A DNA stretch of 64,000 bases from Microbacterium sp. zg-Y818 (GCF_030246905.1 NZ_CP126741.1:2976001-3040000); one strand, 5' to 3'; shown: positions 54,109 through 63,185, counted from the stretch's first letter. Notes: a model not told the origin generated them from the letters alone. Translations and numbers: made by a program.

Positions 54109-56402
54109 ACCGACTCTACGACCGCGCTCCGGGGCTCGACGACCCGCACGTCGACACTCACGCGGCCGGCCTGCTGCACGGCGACTTCGTGCACGGGGCC
54201 GGTGAGATGCGTGGTCGCCGTCGCCTCCTGCGTCTCGCAGTCACGTCCGACCCACAGCCGGACCTCGCCCGGCTCGACGATGCGACGCATGGCACGGCCG
54301 GTGAACGCGAGCTGCGCCGCGGGCACGCGGAACGTGACCAGCGCTTCTTCCCCGGGCTGCAGCGCGACGCGCCGGTAGGCCAGCAGCTGGGCCACCGGAC
54401 GGGTGACGCTAGCGTACACGTCGCGCCCGTACAGCTGCACCACGTCGACACCGGCGCGATCGCCGCTGTTGCGCACGCGCACGCTCGCGACGATGTCCCC
54501 ATCGGTGGGGACCTCGTCGTCGACCGACAGATCCTCATGGACGAACGTCGTGTACGTGAGCCCGAAGCCGAAGGGCCGCAGCGGCGTGCTGTCGGCGCTC
54601 GTGATGTCGTTGGGTCCCCCGAGGATGGGGTGCAGGTAGGTGTAGGGCTGCGCGCCGCCGCCGCGCGGCAACGAGATCGGCAGCCGGCCCGAGGGTGCAA
54701 CCCGTCCCGACACGATGCCGGCGAGCGCCCGCGCGCCCTCCTCACCGGGGAAGAACGCCTGCACGACGGCCGAGACCGAACCGTCCAGCGCCCAGTCGAG
54801 CACGTACGGCCGCCCCGTGAGCAGCACCATCACCACCGGGGTGCCGGTCGCGACCACTGCTTCCACCAGCTCGCGCTGCACGCCCGGCAGATCGAGGCTC
54901 TCGACGTCGTTGCCCTCGCCCACGGTGCCCCGACCGAAGAGCCCCGCGCGGTCGCCGACCACGACGACCGCGACATCGGCGCCGGATGCCGAGGCCACAG
55001 CATCCGCGAAGCCCGACCGGTCGTCGCCTTCGACGTCGCTGCCGACGGCGAAGCAGATCTCGGCCCCCGCGAACTCCTCTGCCAGCATCTCGCGCACGGT
55101 CGGGGCTTCGAAGCCCGCAGGGGTGCCGGGGTGGTGGGCCAGCACGTGGTTGACGAAGGAGTAGCAGCCGAACAGTGCCCGCGAATCGTCGGCATTCGGG
55201 CCGATCACCGCGATGCGACGTGGGGCCACGAGCGGCAGCACGCCGTCGTTGGCCAGCAGCACCACCGACTGCTCGGCGAGTTCCAGCGCCACCTCGCGGT
55301 GCGCGGGCGAGTCGAGGTCGATCGTCGTCGGCGGGGCCTCGAACGTCTCATCGAGAAGCCCCAGCTCCTCCTTCTGCGCGAGCACACGCAGCACCGAGCG
55401 ATCGACCAGCGCCTCGGGGAACAGGCCGGCGCGCACGCGCTCGGCCAGTGGCTCGAGATACGCGTCGCCGGTGGGCAGCTCGACATCGATGCCCGCCTCG
55501 AGCGCGAGTGCCGCGGCTTCGCCGCGATCGGCGGCGATCGCGTGCATGGTGTGAAGGAACGCCACGGCGAAGTAGTCCGAGACCACGACGCCGTCGAAGC
55601 CCCACTCGCCGCGCAGCAGGTCGGTGAGCAGGCGCGGGTCGGCCGCCACCGGCATCCCGTCGATCTCGGCGTAGGAGTTCATCACCGAGCGCACCCCGGC
55701 TTCGCGCACCGCCATCTCGAAGGGCGGCAGGAAGACATCGCGCAGCTCCCGCTCACCGACGTGCACGGGAGCGTGGTTGCGCCCGGCCTGCGAGGCCGAG
55801 TACCCCACGAAGTGCTTGAGCGTCGCGTGCACGCCGGCATCCTGCATGCCGCGGATGTACGCGGTGCCGATCGTGCCGACGACGAACGGATCCTCGGCGA
55901 TGCACTCGTCGACCCGCCCCCAGCGCGGATCGCGGATGACGTCGAGCACCGGTGCGAGGGTCTGATGGATGCCGAGCTCGCGCATCGACTCGCCGATGAG
56001 GCGGCCCATCCGCTCGACCGCCTCGGGGTTGAACGCCGCACCCCACGCGAGCGGCGTCGGGAAGGTGGCCGCCTTCCAGGCAGCGAGCCCGGTGAGGCTC
56101 TCTTCGTGGACGATCGCGGGAATGCCCAGCCGGGTCTCCTGCTGGAGGCGACGCTGCTCGGCCCACAGCCACTGCGCACGTTCGACCGGATCGACCGGAC
56201 GGGTGCCGTAGACGCGGGTGAGGTGACCCAGCCCGTGCTTGGCGGCTTCGTCGTAGCGGGTGCTCGTCGCCATCTCGCCCGCCATGGGCGCCACGACCTC
56301 CTCACCCTGGTCGACCCAGTAACCGACGAGCTGGGCCAGCTTCTCGTCGAGGGTCATGCTCTCGAGCAGGGCGCGCACGCGCGCCGAAACGGGGGTGTCC
56401 AC
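54105..56402 (-). CDS. GH3 beta-glucosidase/xylosidase
   Basis: 765 residues without signal peptide, so intracellular. N-terminal GH3 barrel (LAQLVGYWVDQGEE, DVIRDPRWGRVDECIAEDP), nucleophile Asp276 in VVVSDYFAV, central alpha/beta domain (AVIGPNADDSRALFG, VVVVGDRAGLFGRGTVGEGND) and C-terminal fibronectin III-like domain (NSGDRAGVDVVQLYGRDV). It releases glucose or xylose from imported beta-glycosides, possibly phenolic glucosides. GTG start after AGGAG. 25 nt downstream of the importer permease. Confidence 0.92.
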   Translation of the reverse strand: MDTPVSARVRALLESMTLDEKLAQLVGYWVDQGEEVVAPMAGEMATSTRYDEAAKHGLGHLTRVYGTRPVDPVERAQWLWAEQRRLQQETRLGIPAIVHEESLTGLAAWKAATFPTPLAWGAAFNPEAVERMGRLIGESMRELGIHQTLAPVLDVIRDPRWGRVDECIAEDPFVVGTIGTAYIRGMQDAGVHATLKHFVGYSASQAGRNHAPVHVGERELRDVFLPPFEMAVREAGVRSVMNSYAEIDGMPVAADPRLLTDLLRGEWGFDGVVVSDYFAVAFLHTMHAIAADRGEAAALALEAGIDVELPTGDAYLEPLAERVRAGLFPEALVDRSVLRVLAQKEELGLLDETFEAPPTTIDLDSPAHREVALELAEQSVVLLANDGVLPLVAPRRIAVIGPNADDSRALFGCYSFVNHVLAHHPGTPAGFEAPTVREMLAEEFAGAEICFAVGSDVEGDDRSGFADAVASASGADVAVVVVGDRAGLFGRGTVGEGNDVESLDLPGVQRELVEAVVATGTPVVMVLLTGRPYVLDWALDGSVSAVVQAFFPGEEGARALAGIVSGRVAPSGRLPISLPRGGGAQPYTYLHPILGGPNDITSADSTPLRPFGFGLTYTTFVHEDLSVDDEVPTDGDIVASVRVRNSGDRAGVDVVQLYGRDVYASVTRPVAQLLAYRRVALQPGEEALVTFRVPAAQLAFTGRAMRRIVEPGEVRLWVGRDCETQEATATTHLTGPVHEVAVQQAGRVSVDVRVVEPRSAVVESV

Positions 56403-56427
56403 GGGGGTACTCCTAAATTCGGGAACG

Positions 56428-57321
56428 TCAGCCCTTAACGGCGCCGGTCAGACCGCCGACGATGCGGCGCTCGAACAGGCTGAAGAAGACCAGGGCGGGG
56501 ATCATCGACAGCGAGGTGAAGGCGAGCACCCGCGCCGTGTCGACGGAGTACTGCGAGGAGAAGGCCTGCACACCCAGGGGCAGCGTGTAGGTCGCCTCGT
56601 TGTTGAGGATGAACAGCGGCAGCAGGTAGCTGTTCCAGCTGCCGATGAACGCCAGGATGCCGGTCGTGATGACGCCGGGAAGCGCCAGCGGAATCACCAT
56701 GCGCCAGAAGAACCCGATGCGGCTGGCGCCGTCGATGAAGGCGGCCTCTTCGATCTCGTCCGGAATGGCCTTGAGGAACGGCACCAGGATGATGATCGTC
56801 GTCGGCAGGGCGAACGCGATCTGCGGGAGGATGATGCCCGGCAGCGAGTTCATGAGACCGAGGTCGCGCACCACGATGTACAGCGGCGTGATGGCCACAG
56901 TGATGGGGAACATCAGTCCAGCGGCGAACATCGCGTACAGCGCGCCCCGCCCGCGGAAGCGGTAGCGCGCGAGCACGTAGCTGGCCATGAGTCCGAGGAT
57001 GACCGCGCCCGCCGTGGTCGACAGGGCGGCGATGGCGGAGTTGAGCACCTGCCGCCAGAACATCGACCCGGTGAGCACGTCGAGGTAGTTCCCGAAGTTC
57101 CAGGGGTTGGGCAGCCCCGACGGATCGGCGGTGATCTGCGCGTTCGTGCGGAACCCGCCGAGGATGATGTACGCGACCGGCACGAGGATGACGGCGATGA
57201 CCACCAGGGCGATGAAGTACACCACCGGGCTGCCCCAGGGCAGCTTCTCCTTGGGCTTGCGGCCCGGCTTGAGCAGCGGCTCGTCGGGCGGGGTCGTGGT
57301 GATGAGGGCTGTGGCGGTCAT
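56428..57321 (-). CDS. sugar ABC permease, MalG/CUT1 type (glucosidase operon)
   Basis: 297 residues; a 30-residue cytoplasmic leader, six membrane helices, EAA loop EEAAFIDGASRIGFFWRMVIPL. ATG overlaps the MalF-type stop (57318-57321). Confidence 0.9.
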   Translation of the reverse strand: MTATALITTTPPDEPLLKPGRKPKEKLPWGSPVVYFIALVVIAVILVPVAYIILGGFRTNAQITADPSGLPNPWNFGNYLDVLTGSMFWRQVLNSAIAALSTTAGAVILGLMASYVLARYRFRGRGALYAMFAAGLMFPITVAITPLYIVVRDLGLMNSLPGIILPQIAFALPTTIIILVPFLKAIPDEIEEAAFIDGASRIGFFWRMVIPLALPGVITTGILAFIGSWNSYLLPLFILNNEATYTLPLGVQAFSSQYSVDTARVLAFTSLSMIPALVFFSLFERRIVGGLTGAVKG

Positions 57322-58334
57322 CGCTTACCTCCCGTGAGGGCGCCTGCGGTGTCGCGGCGCAGGACGAAGCGCTGGTAGATCAGTGCGACGACCAGTGAGA
57401 TGAGGAACAGGACGACAGCAACGGCGCTGCCGTAGCCGTAGTTCCCGGAGTTGCGGCCCTCGGAGACCATGTAGGTCGCCATCGTGGACGTGCCCGCGGT
57501 CGAGGCGACGTACTGGCCCCAGATGATGTAGACGAGGTCGAACAGCTGCAGCGAGCCGATGATCGACAGGAACGCCCAGATGCGCAGGGTCGGCCCCAGC
57601 AGCGGCACGGTGATGCGCCACTGCGTCTGCCAGAACGAGGCGCCGTCGATGGCGGCCGCCTCGGACAGCTCCTCGGGGATGCCCTGGAGCCCGGCGAGGA
57701 AGAGGATGACGGCGAAGCCGAAGTACTTCCAGGTGATGATCGCCATCAGGGTCCAGATGGCGATGTCGGGGTTGGCGAGCCAGTCCTGCTCGAGCCCGCC
57801 GAGACCGACGTTCTCGAGGAAGCCGTTGACAGCGCCGCGCTGCTGCAGCATGAGGCTCCAGCCGACTCCGACGACGACCTCGGCGATGACGTAGGGCACG
57901 AAGATCAGCACGCGGATGATCGACTGACCGCGCATGCGGCGGTTCAGCAGAAGCGCGACCAGCAGCGCCGCGGGCCCCTGCAGCACGAGCGACATCACCA
58001 CGATGAACGCGTTGTGGCTGAGGGCCGCGTGGAACGCGGGGTCCTGCAGGATCAGCAGGTAGTTGTTGAACCCCACGAAGTCGGTGGGCGGGCCGTAGCC
58101 CTGCCACCGGAAGAAACCGTAATAGGCGGCGGCGATGACGGGGAAGATCACGAACCCGAAGAAGACCAGCAGCGCCGGCCCCACCAGGATCGCGATCTCC
58201 AGACGTCCGGCCCAGCCGATCCCCTTGCGCCGCGGCCGCACGGGCGGGGACGACACCTTCGTGTCGCCCCCGCTCGGCTGCGCGAGCTCGGCGGATGTGT
58301 TGCGATCCGTCAACGAGTTCCCGCGAACAGACAT
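57318..58334 (-). CDS. sugar ABC permease, MalF/CUT1 type (glucosidase operon)
   Basis: 338 residues with a 40-residue hydrophilic leader, then AILVGPALLVFFGFVIFPVI as first helix; EAA loop SEAAAIDGASFWQTQWRITV. Starts 10 nt after the binding-protein stop. Confidence 0.9.
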   Translation of the reverse strand: MSVRGNSLTDRNTSAELAQPSGGDTKVSSPPVRPRRKGIGWAGRLEIAILVGPALLVFFGFVIFPVIAAAYYGFFRWQGYGPPTDFVGFNNYLLILQDPAFHAALSHNAFIVVMSLVLQGPAALLVALLLNRRMRGQSIIRVLIFVPYVIAEVVVGVGWSLMLQQRGAVNGFLENVGLGGLEQDWLANPDIAIWTLMAIITWKYFGFAVILFLAGLQGIPEELSEAAAIDGASFWQTQWRITVPLLGPTLRIWAFLSIIGSLQLFDLVYIIWGQYVASTAGTSTMATYMVSEGRNSGNYGYGSAVAVVLFLISLVVALIYQRFVLRRDTAGALTGGKR

Positions 58335-58344
58335 GTGCGAATTC

Positions 58345-59634
58345 CTAGCCCTTCGCTGCGGCCGCGTTGACCGCGTCGACGAGCTGCTCCGGGCCGCTGT
58401 TGCCGGCCAGCATGTCCACGACCGCGACGTTCAGCGCGTTGCCCACGTTGAGGCCGTAGATGGTGTCGAGCCACTGGGAGACGAACGGGGCCTCGTTGTA
58501 GGCCTCGATGATCTGGATCAGGTACGGCTCGGTGACGGCCTCCTGGGCCACGGTGTTCACCGGCGGGGCGTCGAAGGCGTCGTAGTACGCCTCCTGCACC
58601 TCGGCGGTGGCCAGGTAGTTCAGGAAGTCCACGCACGCGTCAGGAGCGTCGACGTAGCAGGAGTAGCCGTCGATGCCGCCGAGGATCGCGCCGGGCTCAC
58701 CTTCACCGCCGGGCACCTCGGGGAAGGGGAACCAGGACAGGTCGGGCAGCGGCTTCTCGTCCGGGGTGAGTCCGGCGATCACGCCGGGGTTCCAGGCGCC
58801 CATGAGCTCCATGCCCGCGAGGCGGTTCGCGATGAGGCCGGCCGACGAACCGGCGCCCTGCTGGGCCTCGGTCGTGAGGAAGCCCTGGTTGAAGGGCTCG
58901 GTCTGCGCGAAGGCGTCGAGGTTCTCGGCGGCTTCGAGCCAGCACGGGTCGCTGAAGTCCATCTCCTCGGCCGCGGTGGCCATCGTGTCAGGGCTGCAGG
59001 CGCGCAGGGCGAAGAAGTAGTACCAGTGCGCGGCCGGCCAGGCGTTCTTGCCACCGAGCGCGATGGGCTCGACGCCACTGGCCTTGAGGGCTTCGACGGC
59101 GGCGCTCATCTCGTCGATCGTGGTGGGGGCCTCGGTGATGCCTGCAGCATCGAACACCTGCTGGCTGTAGAACATGCCGCCCGGAAGCACGGCGACGGGC
59201 ATGCCGTAGAGCTTGTCGTCGACACGCAGGTTGTCGAGCGTCGTGTCGGGGATCTCCTCGGCGGCGGTGTCGGAGATCGCGTCGGTGATGTCCTTGATCT
59301 GGCCCGCAGCGACCATGGCGGCGAGCTTGCCGCCACCGCGCTGCAGGAACAGGTCCGGCGCGTCGCCGGAGTTCAGCGCGGTCTGCAGCTTGCCGTCGAG
59401 CTCTTCGTTCTGCACGACCTGCACCTTGATGGTGACGCCGGGGTTCTCCTCCGAGAATGCGGCGGCCGTCTGGTCCCAGAACTCCTTGCCGGGGCCGGTG
59501 GTGGAGTTGTGCCAGAGCGTCATCTCGACGTCGCCGTCTTCGCCGGCACCTCCCCCGCTGCCAGAACAGCCGGCCAGGGCGAGCACACCGGCTGTGACAG
59601 CTGCTGCGGCTGCGAGCGTCCTCTTCGCAATCAT
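58345..59634 (-). CDS. sugar ABC substrate-binding lipoprotein (glucosidase operon)
   Basis: 429 residues. Signal MIAKRTLAAAAAVTAGVLALAGC with lipobox LAGC and a flexible SGSGGGAGEDG linker; solute-binding family 1 body (EMTLWHNSTTGPGKEFWDQTA, ELMGAWNPGVIAGLTPDEK). Start 59634 has GAGGAGAA upstream; the frame opens at 59691. Divergent from the LacI gene. Confidence 0.9.
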   Translation of the reverse strand: MIAKRTLAAAAAVTAGVLALAGCSGSGGGAGEDGDVEMTLWHNSTTGPGKEFWDQTAAAFSEENPGVTIKVQVVQNEELDGKLQTALNSGDAPDLFLQRGGGKLAAMVAAGQIKDITDAISDTAAEEIPDTTLDNLRVDDKLYGMPVAVLPGGMFYSQQVFDAAGITEAPTTIDEMSAAVEALKASGVEPIALGGKNAWPAAHWYYFFALRACSPDTMATAAEEMDFSDPCWLEAAENLDAFAQTEPFNQGFLTTEAQQGAGSSAGLIANRLAGMELMGAWNPGVIAGLTPDEKPLPDLSWFPFPEVPGGEGEPGAILGGIDGYSCYVDAPDACVDFLNYLATAEVQEAYYDAFDAPPVNTVAQEAVTEPYLIQIIEAYNEAPFVSQWLDTIYGLNVGNALNVAVVDMLAGNSGPEQLVDAVNAAAAKG

Positions 59635-59717
59635 GTGATTCTCCTCTTTGAGTGGGCGCACCCGCATCATCATGACCCGGGTTCGTGACAAGTCTCACGC
59701 GACCTCGAAACCCTGTC

Positions 59718-59725
59718 AAACGTTT
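59718..59725. promoter_or_regulatory. putative LacI operator in the binding-protein/lacI gap
   Basis: TCAAACGTTTTCGAAATCC holds two overlapping palindromes, AAACGTTT (59718-59725) and TTTCGAAA (59724-59731), the classical LacI/GalR core with central CG. It is about 30 nt upstream of lacI and 85 nt from the binding-protein start. Confidence 0.65.
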
Positions 59726-59758
59726 TCGAAATCCTTTTCCATGCGTAGGATCGGGGCA

Positions 59759-60769
59759 ATGTCCCGTCGAGCAACGATCCACGACGTCGCCGCTGCAGCC
59801 GGCGTCTCGGTGTCGACCGTGTCCAAAGCCGTCAACGGCAGGTACGGCGTCGCCGAACACACCGTCGCGCGCGTTCTCGATGTGGTGGAGCGACTCGGCT
59901 ACGAGTCGTCTCTCGTGGCCAGCAGCATGCGCTCGCACCGAACCGGGGTGATCGGCGTGCTGGTGGCCGACTTCGAGCCGTTCAGCGCCGAGGTGCTCAA
60001 GGGCGTCGGTGCGGCGCTGCGCGACTCGCGTTACGACCTGCTCGCCTACAGCGGCTCGCGTCAGGGCGGCAGCGCCGGCTGGGAGCGGCGTTCCCTCAGC
60101 CGCCTGAGCGGAACGCTCATCGACGCCGCGATCATGGTCACCCCCACGGTCATCGGCGTCACCAGCGAGGTGCCGATCGTGGCCGTCGACCCCCACAGCG
60201 GCCGCGCCGACCTGCCGACTGTGGAGTCGGACAGCTACGGCGGGGCGCTGCACGCGATGCAGTACCTCGTGCAGCTCGGCCACCGCCGCATCGGCTTCAT
60301 CGCAGGGCGACCCGACCTGCGCTCCTCCGAAGCGCGCGACGCCGGCTACCGGGCCGGGCTGCGCGAAGCCGGCATCCCCGCCGACCCCTCACTCGTACGC
60401 GTCGGGCTCTACCAGCCCGAGATCGTGCGCGAGCAGGCCCTCGCGCTGCTGCAGCAGCGGGAGCGCCCCACTGCGGTGTTCGCCGCCAACGACCTCTCGG
60501 CGCTCGCGGTGATCGAGGTGGCCGGCGAGCTGGGCCTGCGCGTTCCGCAGGATCTCTCCGTGATCGGCTTCGACGACGTGCCCGAGGCTTCCCGTGTGCA
60601 CCCGGCGCTCACCACCGTCGCCCAGCCCATGCGCCGCCTCGGGGCGGTCGCGGCCGAGTTCGTCGCCGCCCTGCTGGCAGGTGAGACCCGCGACGAGCTG
60701 CACGTGACGCTGCCCACGCGCCTCGTCGTGCGGGGCACGACCGCTCCCCCGGCCGGTCCCGGACGCTGA
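59759..60769 (+). CDS. LacI-family regulator (glucosidase operon)
   Basis: 336 residues. HTH ATIHDVAAAAGVSVSTVSKAV at the N-terminus, hinge ESSLVASSMRSHRTG, sensor domain with AVFAANDLSALAVIEVAGELG and SVIGFDDVPEASRVHPAL. ATG 59759 chosen (GGGG shortly upstream); an in-frame ATG at 59741 adds six residues. Should repress the divergent beta-glucoside operon. Its stop codon is followed after 4 nt by the MetE remnant. Confidence 0.9.
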   Translation: MSRRATIHDVAAAAGVSVSTVSKAVNGRYGVAEHTVARVLDVVERLGYESSLVASSMRSHRTGVIGVLVADFEPFSAEVLKGVGAALRDSRYDLLAYSGSRQGGSAGWERRSLSRLSGTLIDAAIMVTPTVIGVTSEVPIVAVDPHSGRADLPTVESDSYGGALHAMQYLVQLGHRRIGFIAGRPDLRSSEARDAGYRAGLREAGIPADPSLVRVGLYQPEIVREQALALLQQRERPTAVFAANDLSALAVIEVAGELGLRVPQDLSVIGFDDVPEASRVHPALTTVAQPMRRLGAVAAEFVAALLAGETRDELHVTLPTRLVVRGTTAPPAGPGR

Positions 60770-60773
60770 CCGG

Positions 60774-60944
60774 CATCCGGACCTCGTCGCCCAGCGCATC
60801 GGCCGGTTCGCCGACATCGTGGGCGCCGACCGCGTCATCGCCTCGACCGACTGCGGTCTGGGCGGGCGCATCCACCCCGACATCGCGTGGGCCAAGCTCG
60901 CGACGCTGGGCGAGGGCGCCCGTCGCGCCTCGGCGAGCGCCTGA
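60774..60944 (+). pseudogene. 3' remnant of a MetE-family methionine synthase gene
   Basis: Fifty-seven codons in one frame without a start, ending in TGA. The product reads HPDLVAQRIGRFADIVGADR, then VIASTDCGLGGRIHPDIAW, AKLATLGEGARRAS. VIASTDCGLGGR with its zinc-binding Cys is the C-terminal signature of cobalamin-independent methionine synthase barrels. The rest of the gene is gone: the fragment starts immediately after the lacI stop. It points to a deletion or insertion joining the glucosidase region to an older one-carbon locus that kept purU downstream. Confidence 0.8.
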
Positions 60945-60952
60945 TCCGGGCC

Positions 60953-61245
60953 GCTCACCTGTCGCAGAATGTCGCTGCGGGCGCTCCCAGGCGACACTTT
61001 GCGACAGGCGAGCAGGAGGAGCGCGCGGATGCCGGTGCGCGCGGCATCCCCCACCCCGCCCCCGCACCGCTCACCTGTCGCAGAATGTCGCTGCGGGCGC
61101 TCCCAGCCGACACTTTGCGACAGGCGAGCACGAGGAGCGCGCGGATGCCGGTGCGCGCGGCATCCCCCACCCCGCCCCCGCACCGCTCACCTGTCGCAGA
61201 ATGTCGCTGCGGGCGCTCCCAGGCGACACTTTGCGACAGGCGAGC
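60953..61245. repeat. 116-bp tandem repeat with a long dyad unit (2.5 copies)
   Basis: A 61-bp unit occurs at 60953-61013, 61069-61129 and 61185-61245, separated by a nearly identical 55-bp spacer, so the true period is 116 bp. Copies differ at only about two positions. Each unit is itself an imperfect palindrome: TGTCGCAGAATGTCGC on the left, GCGACACTTTGCGACA on the right. It fills most of the 567-bp gap before the second purU, which has no gene apart from the MetE remnant. Confidence 0.85.
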
Positions 61246-61336
61246 GCGTCCGGAGACCCGGCGCAGGACGCCGGCACCGACACATGAACGGATGCCGCTG
61301 CACGTCGCATCCGTCCCGACACGGCAGAATCGAGGG

Positions 61337-62215
61337 ATGACCGCGCACGACCCGAACCTGCCGCCCGCCCACGCATGCCTCATCGTGCACGGCAAGGACC
61401 AGCCGGGCATCGTGGCCGCCGTGTCGGCGATGATCACGCGCATCGGGGGCAACATCGTCGCGTTCGATCAGTACTCCGACAACCTCGAAGGCGGCGCGTA
61501 CTTCCAGCGCGTCGTCTTCCACCGCCCCGGCTTCGGCGCGGACCGACCGGTTGTCGAGGACGAGGTCGCCCGGACGCTCGCGGACTTCGACCTGCAATGG
61601 TCGCTGACCGACCAGTCGGTGCCCAAGCGCATGGCGATCCTGTCGTCGAAGCAGGACCACTGCCTGCTCGACCTGCTCTGGCGCCATCGCCGCGGCGACC
61701 TGCCCGTCACCATCCCGATGGTCGTGTCCAACCACGCGACCTCCGCCGAGGACGTGCGCTCCTTCGGCGTGCCGTTCTTCCACGTGCCGTCCACCCCCGG
61801 CCCCGACAAGTCGGAGTCGGAGGCGAAGATCCTCGAGCTGCTCAAGGGCAATGTCGACTTCGTCGTGCTGGCGCGGTACATGCAGATCCTGTCGGCCGAC
61901 TTCCTCGAAGCCCTCGGGGTGCCGGTGATCAACATCCACCACTCGTTCCTGCCCGCCTTCATCGGCGCGGAGCCCTACAAGAAGGCCAAGGAGCGCGGCG
62001 TCAAGCTCATCGGCGCGACGAGCCACTACGTCACGACCGACCTCGACGAGGGTCCGATCATCGAGCAGGACACGATCCGCGTCACCCACGCCGACACGAC
62101 CGCCGAGCTCGCCCGCCGCGGCGCGGACGTCGAGCGCCAGGTGCTCTCGCGCGCGGTGCTGTGGCACGCGCAGGACCGCGTGATCCGCCACGGCAACCAC
62201 ACGATCGTCTTCTGA
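61337..62215 (+). CDS. purU: formyltetrahydrofolate deformylase, second copy
   Basis: 292 residues, same layout as the copy at 20489: ACT domain (LIVHGKDQPGIVAAVSAMIT), then [19 protein letters not shown] and [17 protein letters not shown]. Long stretches are identical between the two (for example DQSVPKRMAIL). Probably the housekeeping or ancestral copy, the other being part of the demethylation operon. Start ATG 61337 follows GAGGG; the frame open from 60887 runs through the repeats. Confidence 0.92.
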   Translation: MTAHDPNLPPAHACLIVHGKDQPGIVAAVSAMITRIGGNIVAFDQYSDNLEGGAYFQRVVFHRPGFGADRPVVEDEVARTLADFDLQWSLTDQSVPKRMAILSSKQDHCLLDLLWRHRRGDLPVTIPMVVSNHATSAEDVRSFGVPFFHVPSTPGPDKSESEAKILELLKGNVDFVVLARYMQILSADFLEALGVPVINIHHSFLPAFIGAEPYKKAKERGVKLIGATSHYVTTDLDEGPIIEQDTIRVTHADTTAELARRGADVERQVLSRAVLWHAQDRVIRHGNHTIVF

Positions 62216-62257
62216 CCGCGGCCGCGCGACGCCGGCGCGCGCCGGCGCGCGTGCCGG

Positions 62258-62668
62258 TCAGGGCTGGGGCGTCTGCTGCGGCGGGTTGTGCATGAACTCG
62301 ATGCGGATGCCGTCGGCGTTCTCCACGAACGACGCGTAGTACCGGTCGTTGAAGCGCGGGTACGTCTTCGGCTCGCGCACCACCGACCAGCCGGCATCCA
62401 CCGCCACCTGGTGCATCCGGTCGACATCGGCGCGCGAGTCGACCGCGAACGCGAGGTGCTGCCACCCGACGCGGCCGTGCCGGTGCGGCCCGGTCCCCTC
62501 CTCGCGCGCGGGAAGCAGGATGAACTCGGTCTCGCCCTCGGCGTACCACGCCACCCCGTGGTCACCGTCCTCACGGGCCAGCCCCAGCGCCGTCAGCACG
62601 GGGTCGAACTCGGCGGTGGCGCGGGCGAGGTCGTCGACGGAGACGCCGAGGTGATCGAAGAGCGGCAT
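62258..62668 (-). CDS. small VOC-family (glyoxalase-like) protein
   Basis: 136 residues with one betaalphabetabetabeta pair: MPLFDHLGVSVDDLARATAEF, then VGWQHLAFAVDSRADVDRMHQ and GIRIEFMHNPP. His6, His76 and Glu129 (approximate) could form a metal site, as in glyoxalase I or fosfomycin-resistance proteins. Function not assignable. Start 62668 chosen at the conserved beginning of the fold; the frame opens earlier in the dyad region. Confidence 0.8.
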   Translation of the reverse strand: MPLFDHLGVSVDDLARATAEFDPVLTALGLAREDGDHGVAWYAEGETEFILLPAREEGTGPHRHGRVGWQHLAFAVDSRADVDRMHQVAVDAGWSVVREPKTYPRFNDRYYASFVENADGIRIEFMHNPPQQTPQP

Positions 62669-62715
62669 CCCCGCATTCTGGCGCATGCGGCGGTGCGCGT
62701 GCGCCGGCGACCCCG

Positions 62716-62780
62716 AGACACCACCTTCCGGTCGAAACACCACGCGTCGCGGTGCGTCTCGGCCAGAACGTGGTGTCTCA
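62716..62780. repeat. 65-bp dyad element between VOC and YjbR genes
   Basis: Arms 62716-62735 and 62761-62780 match in 17 of 20 positions (both begin GAGACACCAC when read inward on their own strand), with a second small dyad in the middle. Resembles the other dyad elements in using a GTGTCKC-like arm. May also serve as a terminator for the YjbR gene. Confidence 0.6.
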
Positions 62781-62798
62781 CTGGCCGCAGCCAACCCG

Positions 62799-63185
62799 CT
62801 AATCCAGCTGCCGAACCAGGCGGGCGGGCGCGGTCACCCGGAACGAGGCGTCGATGAGCTCGCTGACCTCGTCCCAGCCGGCATCGGCGAGGTCGATCCC
62901 GAGCCACCCCGAGGCACCCAGGTACGCAGGCACGAAGAAACGGGGATCCTGGCGCAGGGCGGGCGCGTCATCGGGATCGGGCCGCACCAGGATCGCCGCG
63001 TCGTGACGCACATGGTCTCCCGCGCCGCGGCGCTCACCCCCGCCGAAGTAGCAGAACGTCCGCACCGTGAAGAAGTTCGGGCGGCCGTGGCTGATCCGCT
63101 CCTGCGCAGCCGGGTAGGCGAGGCACACCGCCCGCAGGCGCTCCAGCAGGGGATCGTCGGGATCGAACATCAGGGGATGCTCCAT
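62799..63185 (-). CDS. MmcQ/YjbR-family protein
   Basis: 128 residues: FDPDDPLLERLRAVCLAYPAAQERISHGRPNFF-type start, FVPAYLGASGWLGIDLAD and WDEVSELIDASFRVTAPARL, a CyaY-like DNA-binding-type fold of unknown function. Start MEHPLMF at 63185; an ATG seven codons upstream is possible. Single gene, unrelated to catabolism as far as can be seen. Confidence 0.8.
   Translation of the reverse strand: MEHPLMFDPDDPLLERLRAVCLAYPAAQERISHGRPNFFTVRTFCYFGGGERRGAGDHVRHDAAILVRPDPDDAPALRQDPRFFVPAYLGASGWLGIDLADAGWDEVSELIDASFRVTAPARLVRQLD

Noticed and set aside
54189..56438. Open frame of 749 codons on the plus strand opposite the GH3 gene.
   Set aside because: Exact antisense of a full-length glycoside hydrolase with an identifiable nucleophile; His/Arg-rich shadow.
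60953..61245. Repeat-spacer pattern that could be taken for a small CRISPR array.
   Set aside because: The spacers are nearly identical to each other, the unit is 61 bp and there are no cas genes; it is a tandem repeat with a 116-bp period.
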